From: Amycolatopsis lexingtonensis
GTDB lineage: Bacteria > Actinomycetota > Actinomycetes > Mycobacteriales > Pseudonocardiaceae
DNA: 64,000 nucleotides
Direction of reading: 5' to 3'
Assembly (NCBI RefSeq): GCF_014873755.1
Contig: NZ_JADBEG010000001.1
Coordinates: forward strand, 994,501 to 1,058,500
The notes under the pieces were generated by a model, which ran no database searches, was not told where the DNA came from, and saw nothing but the letters and a program-made list of their open reading frames with translations. This document shows, in pieces, positions 17,070-26,116 of this stretch. How positions within the stretch are numbered: position 1 is the stretch's first letter; each line of letters starts with the position of its first letter. Both the position numbers and the translations under genes were made by a program.

Positions 17070-17867
17070 TCACGTGGTCGATCGAGCGAGGGGGATTTCG
17101 GCGTCGAGCACGATCGCGTCGGTGGTGTCGGTCGCGAGCAGCGTCAGACGTCCGGAATGCGCGGGGGGTGCCGGAGACCACTGCATGCGCTGCCGGTCCA
17201 GATGGTCTCCCGACTCGGCCGAGCCGCCGGTCCGGCGATACGCGGTGCCCGGCTCGTCGCGTAGTTCCCAGGTGAGGTCGGCCAATGGCGAGCCGACAAC
17301 CACCCGGCCCGGGCGCTCGGTGGCCTGCCCGCGGCGTTGGCGTTTGATCCACTCCAGCTGCTCGCGCGAGGCCCGCACCCGCTCGTCGCGGTGCTCCGGG
17401 CCGGGGTTGGTGTAGAGGTCGACCACGAACCGGTCGCTCCACAGCTCCGCCGAAATCAGCGTCACCGGCCGTCCGCCGAGGTGGCCGAGCTGTCGCGGCC
17501 CCGCCAGCACACTCCGCAGCGTCGGCGGTTCGAGCGGCTCGCGGGCGACGACCGGCGCCGAACCCGCTCGCGCGGCCACGGCAGCGAAGGCACCCGTGGC
17601 CGTCGAGGACGACGACGAGGCAGACACCGTCCGGATTTCCGGCCTGATCCCGGCCTCCTCGAGGGCGTCGAGCGCGGCGCTTTCCTGCTCGTCGGTGAGC
17701 ACCCCGGTATCACCGAGGGCCTCGACCTGCGCCGCGAGCCGACTTCCCAGCAGGCGCAACGGATCCACGGAAACCATGCCGACGGACCGCTCGCGCCGAG
17801 CGCGGCTGACCCCGGCTATCGCGGGTCGAAAGACCTGCGCCAACCACTGTTCCCCGGAAAGCGTCAC
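17070..17867 (-). CDS. Hypothetical protein, 265 aa
   Basis: Not recognised. The N-terminal half is helical and charged; a Ser-rich linker (around residues 81-90) precedes a beta-rich C-terminal part (RPVTLISAELWSDRFVVDLY; GRLTLLATDTTDAIVLDAEI). The C-terminal part could be an immunoglobulin-like or regulatory domain. No signal peptide. It directly follows the TrkA genes on the same strand (10-bp gap), so it might be the last gene of that operon. Confidence 0.68.
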   Translation of the reverse strand: MTLSGEQWLAQVFRPAIAGVSRARRERSVGMVSVDPLRLLGSRLAAQVEALGDTGVLTDEQESAALDALEEAGIRPEIRTVSASSSSSTATGAFAAVAARAGSAPVVAREPLEPPTLRSVLAGPRQLGHLGGRPVTLISAELWSDRFVVDLYTNPGPEHRDERVRASREQLEWIKRQRRGQATERPGRVVVGSPLADLTWELRDEPGTAYRRTGGSAESGDHLDRQRMQWSPAPPAHSGRLTLLATDTTDAIVLDAEIPLARSTT

Positions 17868-17876
17868 GACTCCATT

Positions 17877-18530
17877 CTACTGCTGGAAGGCCGCGTGGAT
17901 GTCGTGTTCGCGCGCGCCGCTGCTGACCACGAGGAGCGTGTCGCCGGGATGGAGCCGGTAGCCCGGTTCCGGGACCGCCGGTTGTCCTTTGTGGACGACG
18001 GCGGCGACGACGGTGGCCGGGGGCAGGGTCACGTCGGCCAGCCGGCGGCCGGCCGACGGCGAGGTTTCCTCGATCCGGGTCTCGATCAGTTCGACGCCCG
18101 CTGCGGCGAGGCGCATCAGGACGATGGTGTCGCGGACGCCGGCGGCTTCCTCGATCAGGGACACCAGCGGCGCGGCGGCGGGGAGCGCGACGTCGACGCC
18201 CCAGCGCTGGTCGAAGAGCCAGGCGTTGTCCGGGTCGTTGGTGCGGGCCAGCACCCGGCGGACGGCGAACTGCCGCTTGGCCAGCAGGGCGATGACGAGG
18301 TTGTCCTCGTCCTCGCCGGTGGCGGCGATCAGCAGGTCGGCGCGCAGGGCACCGGCGGCCTCGAGGACGGCGGGTTCGCAGCCGTCGCCGTGGACGAGGC
18401 GGTGTTCGCCGTCGAGGCGGTCGAGGCGGCTCTGGTCCTGGTCGACGACCGTGGTCCGGTGGCCGGCGGCGGCGAGCAGGTGGGCGGCCTGTTCGCCGAG
18501 CCGGCCGGCGCCGACGACGAGGATGTTCAT
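17877..18530 (-). CDS. TrkA-type K+ uptake regulatory protein (second copy)
   Basis: 217 residues: an RCK/TrkA-N Rossmann domain (MNILVVGAGRLGEQAAHLLA, with acidic VVDQD closing beta-2) followed by a TrkA-C domain (about 140-217, ending in GDTLLVVSSGAREHDI). TrkA proteins bind NAD(H)/ATP and gate K+ channels or transporters from the cytoplasmic side. The ATG overlaps the stop of the first TrkA gene (ATGA). No trkH/ktrB channel gene is present in the window. Confidence 0.88.
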   Translation of the reverse strand: MNILVVGAGRLGEQAAHLLAAAGHRTTVVDQDQSRLDRLDGEHRLVHGDGCEPAVLEAAGALRADLLIAATGEDEDNLVIALLAKRQFAVRRVLARTNDPDNAWLFDQRWGVDVALPAAAPLVSLIEEAAGVRDTIVLMRLAAAGVELIETRIEETSPSAGRRLADVTLPPATVVAAVVHKGQPAVPEPGYRLHPGDTLLVVSSGAREHDIHAAFQQ

Positions 18531-19186
18531 GTCCCGAGCTCCTTGTCGAGGAAAGCGGACAGCCGCGGCAGTGCGGACGCCGCGACGGCGAAGCTGACCG
18601 TGTCCCCGGCCGTGGCGACGCTCGCGCCGGTGGGCAGGAACGACGCACCGTCGCGGGTGACCGCGATGACGCGGATCTCGCCGGCGACTTCGAATTCGCC
18701 GAAGGACCGGCCGGTGAACCACGCGGGCAGGGTTTCCCGGACGAGCAGGGTTTCGCCGTTGCCGAAGACGGCGTCCGGGTCCAGGTTGCGGTGGGAGAGC
18801 AGCCGGTGGATCCGGTTGGTGGTCCAGCGGACGCTCGCCACCGTGGGAATGCCCAGGTCGCGGTAGATGTCGGCCCGGCGCGGGTCGTAGATGCGGGCCA
18901 CCACCTGCGGAACCCGGTAGTCCTCCTTGGCGATCCGGGCCCCGACGATGTTGGTGTTGTCCCCGGAGGTGACCGCGACGAAGGCGTCGGCGTCGTCGAT
19001 CCCGGCCCGCCGCAGGACTTCCCGGTGGTAGCCGTTGCCGACCACGAAGCCGCCTCCGTAGCCAGCGGGCAGCAGCTCGCGGGTCGTGGAGTCGCGGTCG
19101 ATCACGCACACGTCATGGCCGTCCACGGCCAGCTGCTGGGCCAGGGTCGAGCCGACCCGGCCGCAGCCCATGATGATCACCTTCAC
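18527..19186 (-). CDS. TrkA-type K+ uptake regulatory protein (first copy)
   Basis: 219 residues from GTG 19186, preceded by AAGGAGG at 7-nt spacing. It has a TrkA-N domain (VKVIIMGCGRVGSTLAQQLA, then VIDRDS) and a TrkA-C domain near the end (GDTVSFAVAASALPRLSAFL). GTGA overlap with the P-type ATPase stop upstream and ATGA overlap with the next TrkA indicate a coupled three-gene unit. A tandem TrkA pair normally serves a K+ transporter; here the coupled transport protein is a P-type ATPase. Confidence 0.88.
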   Translation of the reverse strand: MKVIIMGCGRVGSTLAQQLAVDGHDVCVIDRDSTTRELLPAGYGGGFVVGNGYHREVLRRAGIDDADAFVAVTSGDNTNIVGARIAKEDYRVPQVVARIYDPRRADIYRDLGIPTVASVRWTTNRIHRLLSHRNLDPDAVFGNGETLLVRETLPAWFTGRSFGEFEVAGEIRVIAVTRDGASFLPTGASVATAGDTVSFAVAASALPRLSAFLDKELGT

Positions 19187-21972
19187 GTGCGGGCCTCCTT
19201 GCGGCGCAGCACGGCTTTGCGGATTTCGTCGGCGACGAGCACCAGCGAGCCGAGCGCGATGAGCAGCCCCCAGTCGGTGAGGGACAGCGGTGCGGTGTGG
19301 AACAGGTCCTGCAGCGGCGGCAGGTAGCTGATCGCCGCCATGATCGCCAGCGCGACGCCCTGGGCCGCCAGGTAGTGCGGGTTGGACCGGAAACCGATCC
19401 GGAAGATGCTGAGCCGGTCGCTGCGCACGGCGAAGCCGTTGAAGAACTGGCAGAGCACGATCCCCGCCTGGCTCATGGTGAGCGCTTCCCGGTACACGGG
19501 ATTGTCGTAGGTGAACGCGGCGAACGGGATGCCCGCGCTGTGGATGCGCCAGAAGAACGCGCCGGTGACGACGACGGCTTGGACGCAGCCGAGGAACAGG
19601 AACCGCCGGACGAGCTCGGCGGAGAACAACGGCTGCTTCGGGCTTCGGGGCGGCCGCCGCATGATGCCGGGCTCGGGTGGCTCGGTGCCGAGGGCCAGCG
19701 CCGGGAGGACGTCGGAGCCGAGGTCGATCGCGAGGACCTGCACCGCGCTCAGCGGCACGAGCGGGAACCCGACGGCGGTCGCGACCAGGATCGGGACGAG
19801 CTCGCCGAGGTTGTGGCTGAACAGGTAGATCAGGAACTTGCGGATGTTCTGGTAGACCGAGCGGCCGAGCTCGACGGCGGCGGCGATGGAGGCGAAGGAG
19901 TCGTCCAGCAGCACCATCACCGCGGCTTCGCGGGCGACGTCGGTGCCGGACTCGCCCATCGCGACGCCGATGTCGGCCCGCTTCAGCGCGGGCGCGTCGT
20001 TGGCGCCGTCCCCGGTCACCGCGACGATCTCGCCGCGGTCCTTGAACGCCGCGACCACGCGCATCTTGTGTTCGGGCTTGACCCGGGCGAACACCACGTC
20101 GGGACATTCGCCGAGCAGCGTGCGCAGGTCCGCGTCGCCGGTCCGGTCCAGCTCGGCGCCGGTGACGGTGCGCGGGACGGTTCCCGGGCCGAGGATGCCG
20201 ACCCGCCGGGCGATCGCTTCGGCGGTCAACGCGTAGTCGCCGGTCACCATGACCACGCGGATCCCGGCTTCGTGGCAGGCGGCGACCGCGGCGACGACCT
20301 CCGGCCGGGGCGGGTCGAGCATGCCGGCCAGGCCCAGCAGGGTCAGGCCGTTCTCGGCTTCGTCGTGCCCGGCCCCGGGACCGGAAACCTCCCGGACCGC
20401 GACCGCCAGCACCCGCAGCGCCGACCCCGCCATCTCGTCGTTGGCCGTGAGCACCCCGCGGCGGGCGGCCTCGTCCAGCGTCCGATCGCCGTGTTCGTCC
20501 CGGATCCGCGTGCAGCGCGCCAGCAGCTCCTGCGGCGCACCTTTCACGTAGGCCCAGGTGCGCCCGTCCCGGGTGTGGATGGTCGTCATGAGCTTGCGCA
20601 CGGAGTCGAACGGCAGCTCGCCCGCGCGAGGGGCGGCCCGGCGCTCGGCGTCGAGGTCCAGGCCGGCCTTCGCCGCCGCGACCAGCAACGCGCCTTCGGT
20701 GGTGTCACCGAGCACGCGCCAGCCCTGCCGCCCGCTCGGCGGAACCAGCCGGGCGTCGCAGCAGAGGGCGGCCACGCGCAGCAGCTCACGGACCGGCCCG
20801 GGGTCCGCCACCTCGCCTTCGGGCGCGTAGCCCGCTCCGGTGACCTGGTGGGCGTGGCCCGCCGCCCACACCTGCTGCACGGTCATCTCGGCCGTGGTCA
20901 GCGTGCCGGTCTTGTCGGTGCAGACGACCGTGGTAGACCCGAGCGTCTCGACGGCCACCAGCTTCTTGATCAGCGCGTGCCGGCGGGCCATCCGCCGCAC
21001 GCCGACCGCGAGCGCGACCGACAGCGTCGCCGGGAGCCCTTCGGGCACGAGCGCGACCATCACCCCGAGCGCGAACACGAAGGTGGCCACCAGTTCGCTG
21101 CCGGCCGACAGCCGCACCGCGAACAGCAGGACGCCGAGCGCGAACGCGGCGGTGGCCACCCGGCGCGCCATGATCGCGACCTGCCGCCGCAGCGGGCTGA
21201 CGTCCGCGGCGGTCTGGCTGGTCAGCCGGAAGATCCGGCCGAACTCCGTACCCGGGCCGGTCGCCGTCACCACGGCCTTGCCCGCCCCGGCGGCGACGGT
21301 CGTGCCCATCCACACCAGGTTGCGGGCTTCGAGCCGGGGCACCTCGGCGGGCACGGCGTCGGCGGTGCGCCAGACCGGGGAGCTTTCCCCGGTCAGCGCC
21401 ATGTTGTTGACCGTCAGCTCGTGGGCCTCGACCACGCGGCAGTCCGCGGACACGGCGTCCCCGGCGTCGAGCACGACCAGGTCGCCGGGCACCAGCTCGG
21501 CGGCCGTGACCTCGACGCGCTCGCCGTCGCGGATCACCCGCGCCCGGTGCGGCACCATGGCCTGCAGCGCCTCGGCGGTGCGCTCGGCCATGTACTCCTG
21601 CCCGAACCCGATCACCGCGTTGAGCACCACGACGGCGAGGATCGCGACGGCCAGCTCCAGGTTGCCCGGATCCGGCGGGTTCCCGAGGACGTAGGCGACG
21701 AACGTGATCCCCGCGGCGACGATCAGGACCACGGCGAACAGGTCGGTGAACTGCCCCGCGAACCGCCGGAGCAGTGACGCTTGCCGCGCGTGGACCAGCT
21801 CGTTGCGCCCGTGCGCGGCGAGCCGGCGGGTGGCTTCGGAGCCGGCCAGGCCGCGTGCCGAGGACCCGAGCGCGGCCAGCGTCTCGTCGGCCGGACTCGC
21901 TTGTGGTGCGCTGTCACGGGTCTCCGCGACAGCGTCGGCCACGTTGAGCAAGCCCCCCACCTCCTCGGTCAC
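19183..21972 (-). CDS. P2-type cation-translocating ATPase
   Basis: 929 residues. In order: cation-ATPase N-terminal domain, TGES actuator loop (194-197), VPEGLP in M4 (309-314), phosphorylation site DKTGTLT (Asp353), nucleotide-binding KGAPQ, hinge TGDGAND and C-terminal helices with FSHNLGELVPIL and DLGSDVLPALALGTEP. These M5/M6 segments resemble Ca2+- and Na+,K+-type P2 pumps rather than heavy-metal pumps. Coupling to two TrkA genes suggests monovalent cation (K+/Na+) homeostasis, by inference. The GTG start at 21972 lacks a clear ribosome-binding site; an internal GTG about ten codons later is possible. Confidence 0.88.
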   Translation of the reverse strand: MTEEVGGLLNVADAVAETRDSAPQASPADETLAALGSSARGLAGSEATRRLAAHGRNELVHARQASLLRRFAGQFTDLFAVVLIVAAGITFVAYVLGNPPDPGNLELAVAILAVVVLNAVIGFGQEYMAERTAEALQAMVPHRARVIRDGERVEVTAAELVPGDLVVLDAGDAVSADCRVVEAHELTVNNMALTGESSPVWRTADAVPAEVPRLEARNLVWMGTTVAAGAGKAVVTATGPGTEFGRIFRLTSQTAADVSPLRRQVAIMARRVATAAFALGVLLFAVRLSAGSELVATFVFALGVMVALVPEGLPATLSVALAVGVRRMARRHALIKKLVAVETLGSTTVVCTDKTGTLTTAEMTVQQVWAAGHAHQVTGAGYAPEGEVADPGPVRELLRVAALCCDARLVPPSGRQGWRVLGDTTEGALLVAAAKAGLDLDAERRAAPRAGELPFDSVRKLMTTIHTRDGRTWAYVKGAPQELLARCTRIRDEHGDRTLDEAARRGVLTANDEMAGSALRVLAVAVREVSGPGAGHDEAENGLTLLGLAGMLDPPRPEVVAAVAACHEAGIRVVMVTGDYALTAEAIARRVGILGPGTVPRTVTGAELDRTGDADLRTLLGECPDVVFARVKPEHKMRVVAAFKDRGEIVAVTGDGANDAPALKRADIGVAMGESGTDVAREAAVMVLLDDSFASIAAAVELGRSVYQNIRKFLIYLFSHNLGELVPILVATAVGFPLVPLSAVQVLAIDLGSDVLPALALGTEPPEPGIMRRPPRSPKQPLFSAELVRRFLFLGCVQAVVVTGAFFWRIHSAGIPFAAFTYDNPVYREALTMSQAGIVLCQFFNGFAVRSDRLSIFRIGFRSNPHYLAAQGVALAIMAAISYLPPLQDLFHTAPLSLTDWGLLIALGSLVLVADEIRKAVLRRKEART

Positions 21973-22086
21973 CGGGTACGGAACGCGCGGTGTCCAACGG
22001 TAAGGACGGCGGGGCAGGCCGCTCAGAGTCGAAGGTCATCGAGGAAACGACCGGAGGGCCCTTCGCACCGGCCGACCGCTCCAGCT

Positions 22087-22506
22087 TTATTTCCGGGTGA
22101 TCCGGTAGCGCTCGGTCAGGTAGCCGAGCAGGACCAGCCCGAGGCTGGGCAGGGTGTACTTCAGCTGCGGCCAGTTGTCTTCGCGGGGCGGGTCGACACT
22201 GGCGGTTCCCGGGTAGAGCACGGCGGAGAGCTGGGTGAGCCCGTACAGGCTCGCGATGACCGCCGCGCTGTCCAGCGACTCACGCGACCGCCGCGGTTTC
22301 CACAGCTGGTACAGGGCGGCCAGGGACAACCCGGCGCCCATGCTCATGGTTTGGGCGTTGTGGAACTTGGCGTGGGGCGGCCACGTCGGATTGTGGATGT
22401 GCGTCTCGTTCCAGTCGGCGACGTACGAGCCGACCAGTGTCCCCGTCGCGGACAACGAGATGAGCACCTTGCCGAGCGGGAACTTCCTGCGGTTGAGCAT
22501 TGTCAT
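22087..22506 (-). CDS. Small membrane protein, 139 aa
   Basis: A protein with hydrophobic segments near residues 12-28, 50-65, 80-96 and 112-125 and an extracytoplasmic-looking loop ADWNETHIHNPTWPPHAKFH. It may belong to the DUF6640 group, but I am not certain. ATG 22506 follows GGAG by 8 nt; ATG 22500 is an alternative. It lies 29 bp downstream of the muconolactone-isomerase-like gene and is probably co-transcribed with it under the divergent TetR regulator. Confidence 0.7.
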   Translation of the reverse strand: MTMLNRRKFPLGKVLISLSATGTLVGSYVADWNETHIHNPTWPPHAKFHNAQTMSMGAGLSLAALYQLWKPRRSRESLDSAAVIASLYGLTQLSAVLYPGTASVDPPREDNWPQLKYTLPSLGLVLLGYLTERYRITRK

Positions 22507-22535
22507 TTCCCTTTCTCCACAGTGAAAGTGGCGGC

Positions 22536-22856
22536 TCACGCTCGCGCTCGGTGCGCGACCTCCGCGGGATCCGGGGGAGTGGTCGGGTAGACGTCGGCGT
22601 CGAAGAAGCGGGCGAAAGGCAGAGTTGCCAGCGTCTCCGCGACTTGCGCCTCATCGGCGGCGACGACCTCGATGAACGTCGCCCGCCGGGCGGGGGAAAC
22701 GTAATGGGCGCCGATCCGCCCTTCCGAGCGCAGCACCTCCAGCTGTTTCTGCTCGTCCTCCCGCAACGCGGCGAATTCCGCGAGGTCGGTGTCGTCGCGG
22801 AGGGTCGCGAACACCATGAACGTGGGCGTCGCGGCGGTGTCCTGGGGCAGTGCCAT
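22536..22856 (-). CDS. Muconolactone isomerase-like (ferredoxin-fold) protein
   Basis: 106 residues with the compact alpha/beta dimeric ferredoxin-like plan: FMVFATLRDDTDLAEFAALR, then GRIGAHYVSP, and LATLPFARFFDADVYPTTPP near the end. This is the pattern of the muconolactone delta-isomerase family and its uncharacterised relatives. No aromatic catabolic genes are nearby, so the enzymatic role is doubtful. Twin TetR operators lie immediately upstream. Confidence 0.6.
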   Translation of the reverse strand: MALPQDTAATPTFMVFATLRDDTDLAEFAALREDEQKQLEVLRSEGRIGAHYVSPARRATFIEVVAADEAQVAETLATLPFARFFDADVYPTTPPDPAEVAHRARA

Positions 22857-22873
22857 GGCCGGTCCTTTCGCGG

Positions 22874-22928
22874 GTGATGTCAGCTGATGACATCACCGTA
22901 CCACGCTCATGTCATCAGCTGACATCAC
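22874..22928. promoter_or_regulatory. Twin inverted TetR-type operators between the isomerase-like and TetR genes
   Basis: Two near-identical 21-bp sites lie at 22875-22895 and 22907-22927 in opposite orientation. The first is TGATGTCA-N5-TGACATCA; the second, read on the other strand, differs at one base. Centres are about 32 bp apart, close to three helical turns, so two dimers could bind the same face. The position between divergent starts at 22856 and 22966 suggests autorepression by the TetR protein together with repression of the isomerase/membrane-protein pair. Confidence 0.75.
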
Positions 22929-22965
22929 TGTGCGGGGCCGGGAGCGGACGCACTAAGCTCGCGGG

Positions 22966-23532
22966 ATGGGACGATGGGAGCCGGGAGCCGGTGGCCGGCT
23001 GCGCGAGGCCGCACTGAACCTGTTCCTCGAACGCGGCTTCGACCAGACCATGGTGAACGACATCGCCGAACGGGCCGGCGTGACCGCCCGCACCTTCTTC
23101 CGCTACTTCGCCGACAAACGCGAGGTCCTCTTCGACGCGGCGGCCGAAGTGGAGGAGAAGTCGCTGGCCGCGCTGGAGGGGGCGCCCGCCACGGCGTCGG
23201 CGCTGGAGCTCGTCGCGGCCGCGCTCGGTGCGGTGGCCGACACGATCGGCCACGACCGCGAGCTCGCCCGGATCCGGCACACGGTGATCACGGCCAACGC
23301 CGATCTCCGCGAACGCGAATTGATCAAGCACGCCCAGATGACGGCCGCCCTCGCCGACGGCCTCCGACGGCGGGGCATCGGCGACGCCGAGGCCGACCTG
23401 GCCGCCGAAACGGGCTCCGCGGTGTACCGGGTCGCCTTCCGGCGCTGGGTCGACGCCGACGGCGACCTGGAGCTGCGCGACGCCATCGACGAGTCGTTCG
23501 CCCAGCTCCGAACCCTGACCGCGGCCGACTGA
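22966..23532 (+). CDS. TetR family transcriptional regulator
   Basis: 188 residues. The N-terminal helix-turn-helix spans about 9-56 (ALNLFLERGFDQTMVNDIAE, then GVTARTFFRYFADKREVLF). The C-terminal ligand-binding domain is all-helical. It is likely a repressor acting at the twin operators just upstream and controlling the divergent gene pair. The effector is unknown. Confidence 0.9.
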   Translation: MGRWEPGAGGRLREAALNLFLERGFDQTMVNDIAERAGVTARTFFRYFADKREVLFDAAAEVEEKSLAALEGAPATASALELVAAALGAVADTIGHDRELARIRHTVITANADLRERELIKHAQMTAALADGLRRRGIGDAEADLAAETGSAVYRVAFRRWVDADGDLELRDAIDESFAQLRTLTAAD

Positions 23533-23634
23533 TCACCCCTGCTCGCCGACGCACTCTCGAGTACGGCGGACTTCACCCGAGGTGGGTTGCCGCGATGTCG
23601 TGGAACGCGGGCTCTGATCCACCTCTGGGAATGC

Positions 23635-24219
23635 TCAGAAGCCGGAAGGGTGAGCGGAGAGCCAGCCGGTGTGACGGCGTTTCAGGTCGTCGCGTTCACC
23701 GGTCGTGGGCAGCAGGATGTCGGCGCCTCCGTCGTAGGGGTGATGGACGCGGTCGAAGGCAAGGCTGGTGATCATCACGCCGCCGGTTGCGTAGTCGGCG
23801 GCGGCGCGGAGCAAGTCGTCCACGAGGCCGGGCTGCCAGAACCGGCGACCGGCGTAAAGGTGGGTGTAGGTGATGAAGTCCGGGTCGGTTTCGTCCTCGC
23901 CGGTGAGCAGGGACGTCCAGTGCCGGGCGCCCGGATTCCAGAGTGCGTGTTGTGCCGACAGCGCTGGGAGTTCGGCCGTGTCCGACCAGTCGGCGGTGAT
24001 GATCCGGACCTCTTGGCCGTGGAACAGTTCGTCCAGAATGGTGTTGTAGCGGTGGAGAACGATGTCGTACTCGGCTTCTGTGCCGGGATAGCGTTGCGAT
24101 TCGGGCAGGCTGTGAAAACGCACCCATCGGTCGCGGTAGGCCAGCTTCAAGTCATCGGCGAACGGACGGCACTCGTTCCACTGCTGCTGCCACAGGGCTG
24201 ACAGGCCGTCGTCCGGCAC
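23635..24219 (-). CDS. DUF3885 domain protein
   Basis: 194 residues from GTG 24219, which sits 7 nt after GGAAAGG. The C-terminal half has the DUF3885 pattern: DDLLRAAADYATGGVMITSL, then HHPYDGGADILLPT and ERDDLKRRHTGWLSAHPSGF at the very end. The N-terminal half has RIITADWSD. It is cytoplasmic, with no known activity. These proteins often occur singly near toxin/immunity loci; no toxin gene is directly adjacent. Confidence 0.78.
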   Translation of the reverse strand: MPDDGLSALWQQQWNECRPFADDLKLAYRDRWVRFHSLPESQRYPGTEAEYDIVLHRYNTILDELFHGQEVRIITADWSDTAELPALSAQHALWNPGARHWTSLLTGEDETDPDFITYTHLYAGRRFWQPGLVDDLLRAAADYATGGVMITSLAFDRVHHPYDGGADILLPTTGERDDLKRRHTGWLSAHPSGF

Positions 24220-24526
24220 GTGATCACCTTTCCGTGGGCGGTCTCGTCGACTCCCCATTGGGTCGACTGAGCCCGCTGAACCTACGCGCGAAGTGACCCA
24301 CCTGCAGCCTGTTATCCGCTCGCGGGGCTGTGCTGGAAGCGCTGCCGGCCGCGGGCGCGGCCATCGGCAGCCTCGACGAGACGACAGGTTCGTTCGCCCC
24401 CTGGGAAACTCATGGGGCAGTGGAGCCGGTCATGTCGGCGTGGCGGGACCTCGGCCGCGACCCGAACATCGGCGAACGTGGTCCGAAAAGGACTGGAACC
24501 CGGCCCGGTGCGCGTAAGCTGAGGGC

Positions 24527-24799
24527 ATGACCGACTCGAGGTGGGGTTCCGGCGAAACGCCGGAGGAGCTGGCAAGCGCGTTGCGGGACAAGGCAAGGAG
24601 CGCCGCCACGCAGGCGTTGCGCACGGGCCTGGAAGACATCGAAGACCGGCACGGCCAGCACGTCGCCGACAAGGTCGCCGCCCTGGTCGACGTGGACGGT
24701 GTGTTCGCCGGCCTGGACGACCCGGTCACGGCTCGCCGGGGGCGGCCGCAGCCGGAGGACGACGAGCCGTATGAGTTCAAGCCGGTGGGCTCGCGGTAA
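24527..24799 (+). CDS. Small acidic hypothetical protein, 90 aa
   Basis: Not recognised. It is charged and helical (ELASALRDKARSAATQALRT, DIEDRHGQHVADKVAALVDV) with an acidic, Pro-rich tail. GAGGGC lies just before ATG 24527. The start is about 300 bp from that of the divergent DUF3885 gene; the stretch between them shows nothing identifiable. The gene is convergent with the DUF4474 gene (stops 3 bp apart). Codon use agrees with a real gene. Confidence 0.6.
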   Translation: MTDSRWGSGETPEELASALRDKARSAATQALRTGLEDIEDRHGQHVADKVAALVDVDGVFAGLDDPVTARRGRPQPEDDEPYEFKPVGSR

Positions 24800-24802
24800 G
24801 GG

Positions 24803-26116
24803 TCATTTCCGCCAGTCGTAGCTGAGCGTGGGCGGCTGGTCGGAACCCTTGGTGACGGTGAGGTGGTCATCGGGGTGCGCGGCGGCGTACCGGACCATCT
24901 CGTTGTACATGCGGTCGCGCATCTCGACGCTGCGCACCTCGATCGTGGAGCGCTGGCCCAGCTGTTCAGGGTTCACGTTCGGGTCGGTGCGGATGGCCAG
25001 GTTCCAGAAGTGCTTCTTGTCGGTGCCGTCGGCGCCCTGGCCGTCGTTGGTGAAGTAGACCTCGCCGCTTTCCTTGTTGTAGATCGTCTGCGTCACCTTG
25101 ATCTGGTCGTCACCCTGGGCGGCGTTGAAGTGCCCGTTGTTGTTCGGTGAGTCGCTGGTGTAGATGCCGACTTCCCCGCCGAACGACTGGTTCTTCCCGT
25201 ACTGGCCCTTCCACAGCTCCAGCCGGTAGGTCTTTCCGGTTTCGGGGTCGGTGAACTCCATGTTGTCGCCGTCGGTTCCGGTCTCGTCGAGTTTCATCCC
25301 GAGAAGGTGGCCGAGCTTGTCGTAGGAGTCTTTCCAGCCCAGGTAGCTCTGCACCGAATGCTCGCCGGTGGTGTAGAAGTCGCCTTCCTTGTTGTACCGG
25401 AAACCGAGGTAGTCGTAGATCTTCTGCGCCACCTCGGGGTTCTGCATGATCTTGTCCCAGTCCCCGTGACGCAGCGCGGTCCACAGGTCCGGGTATTTCT
25501 TCAGCAACGCGAGGAGGCCGGGTACCTCGCGGGCCAGAATCGCGCCGATTTCGACGCGGTTCCGCTTCTCGGAACCCGCGAGTTCCCACACCTGACCGGT
25601 CTTGAACCGCAGCTTCTGGCCCTCGATGAGCAGGATCGCGTCGTAGGTGGTGGTCACCCGTTCCAGGTCGGCGAGCAGGACGAGGGCCTGGGCCTTGACG
25701 GCCTTGTCCTGCGCCCACGCGACGGCGAGGTCGATCCGGCGGATCCCGAAGCCGTGCCAGCCGTGGTCGAGCTTCTTCTGGAGGTTCTGGGCGTCCGCGC
25801 GCTTGTTCCGGGCTTCCTGCTGGGCTTTCGCCAGCGCGTCGCGGATCGTCTCGAACGACTTGGCCGACTCCTCGAGGTCGTGGGCCTGGTCGTCGCGGTT
25901 CTTCTTGAACGCTTCCAGCGACGTGAGCGCCGCTTCGCCGGCCCCGCCGTGCCAAGCCTCGCCCAGCTGGACGCGCACGCTTTCCAGCAGGGTCTTGGTG
26001 TCGATGACGGTTTCCTTGGTGGCCCGGCAGGCCCGGGCGCGGTCGTCCAGTTCGGTGGTGCTGCCCTTCTCCACCTGGTCGGCGAGCGCGTAGATCTTGT
26101 CGAACACCGCCGTCAC
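24803..26116 (-). CDS. ESX-like helical domain fused to DUF4474 (putative type VII-associated effector)
   Basis: 437 residues from GTG 26116. Residues 1-110 form a WXG100-like helical hairpin: QLGEAWHGGAGEAALTSLEA contains a WHG in the turn position. A long coiled-coil helix follows (about 85-130). The C-terminal region (about 215-330) matches DUF4474: IYDYLGFRYNKEGDFYTTGE, then TYRLELWKGQYGKN and GGEVGIYTSD. DUF4474 is of unknown activity. Coupling with the preceding ESX-like gene (GTGA overlap) points to export through a type VII secretion system, or a cell-surface role. No immunity gene or secretion ATPase is nearby. Confidence 0.72.
   Translation of the reverse strand: MTAVFDKIYALADQVEKGSTTELDDRARACRATKETVIDTKTLLESVRVQLGEAWHGGAGEAALTSLEAFKKNRDDQAHDLEESAKSFETIRDALAKAQQEARNKRADAQNLQKKLDHGWHGFGIRRIDLAVAWAQDKAVKAQALVLLADLERVTTTYDAILLIEGQKLRFKTGQVWELAGSEKRNRVEIGAILAREVPGLLALLKKYPDLWTALRHGDWDKIMQNPEVAQKIYDYLGFRYNKEGDFYTTGEHSVQSYLGWKDSYDKLGHLLGMKLDETGTDGDNMEFTDPETGKTYRLELWKGQYGKNQSFGGEVGIYTSDSPNNNGHFNAAQGDDQIKVTQTIYNKESGEVYFTNDGQGADGTDKKHFWNLAIRTDPNVNPEQLGQRSTIEVRSVEMRDRMYNEMVRYAAAHPDDHLTVTKGSDQPPTLSYDWRK

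Noticed and set aside
19297..21777. Long plus-strand open frame opposite the P2-type ATPase
   Set aside because: No recognisable motif and a composition typical of antisense frames; the minus-strand ATPase has all catalytic motifs.
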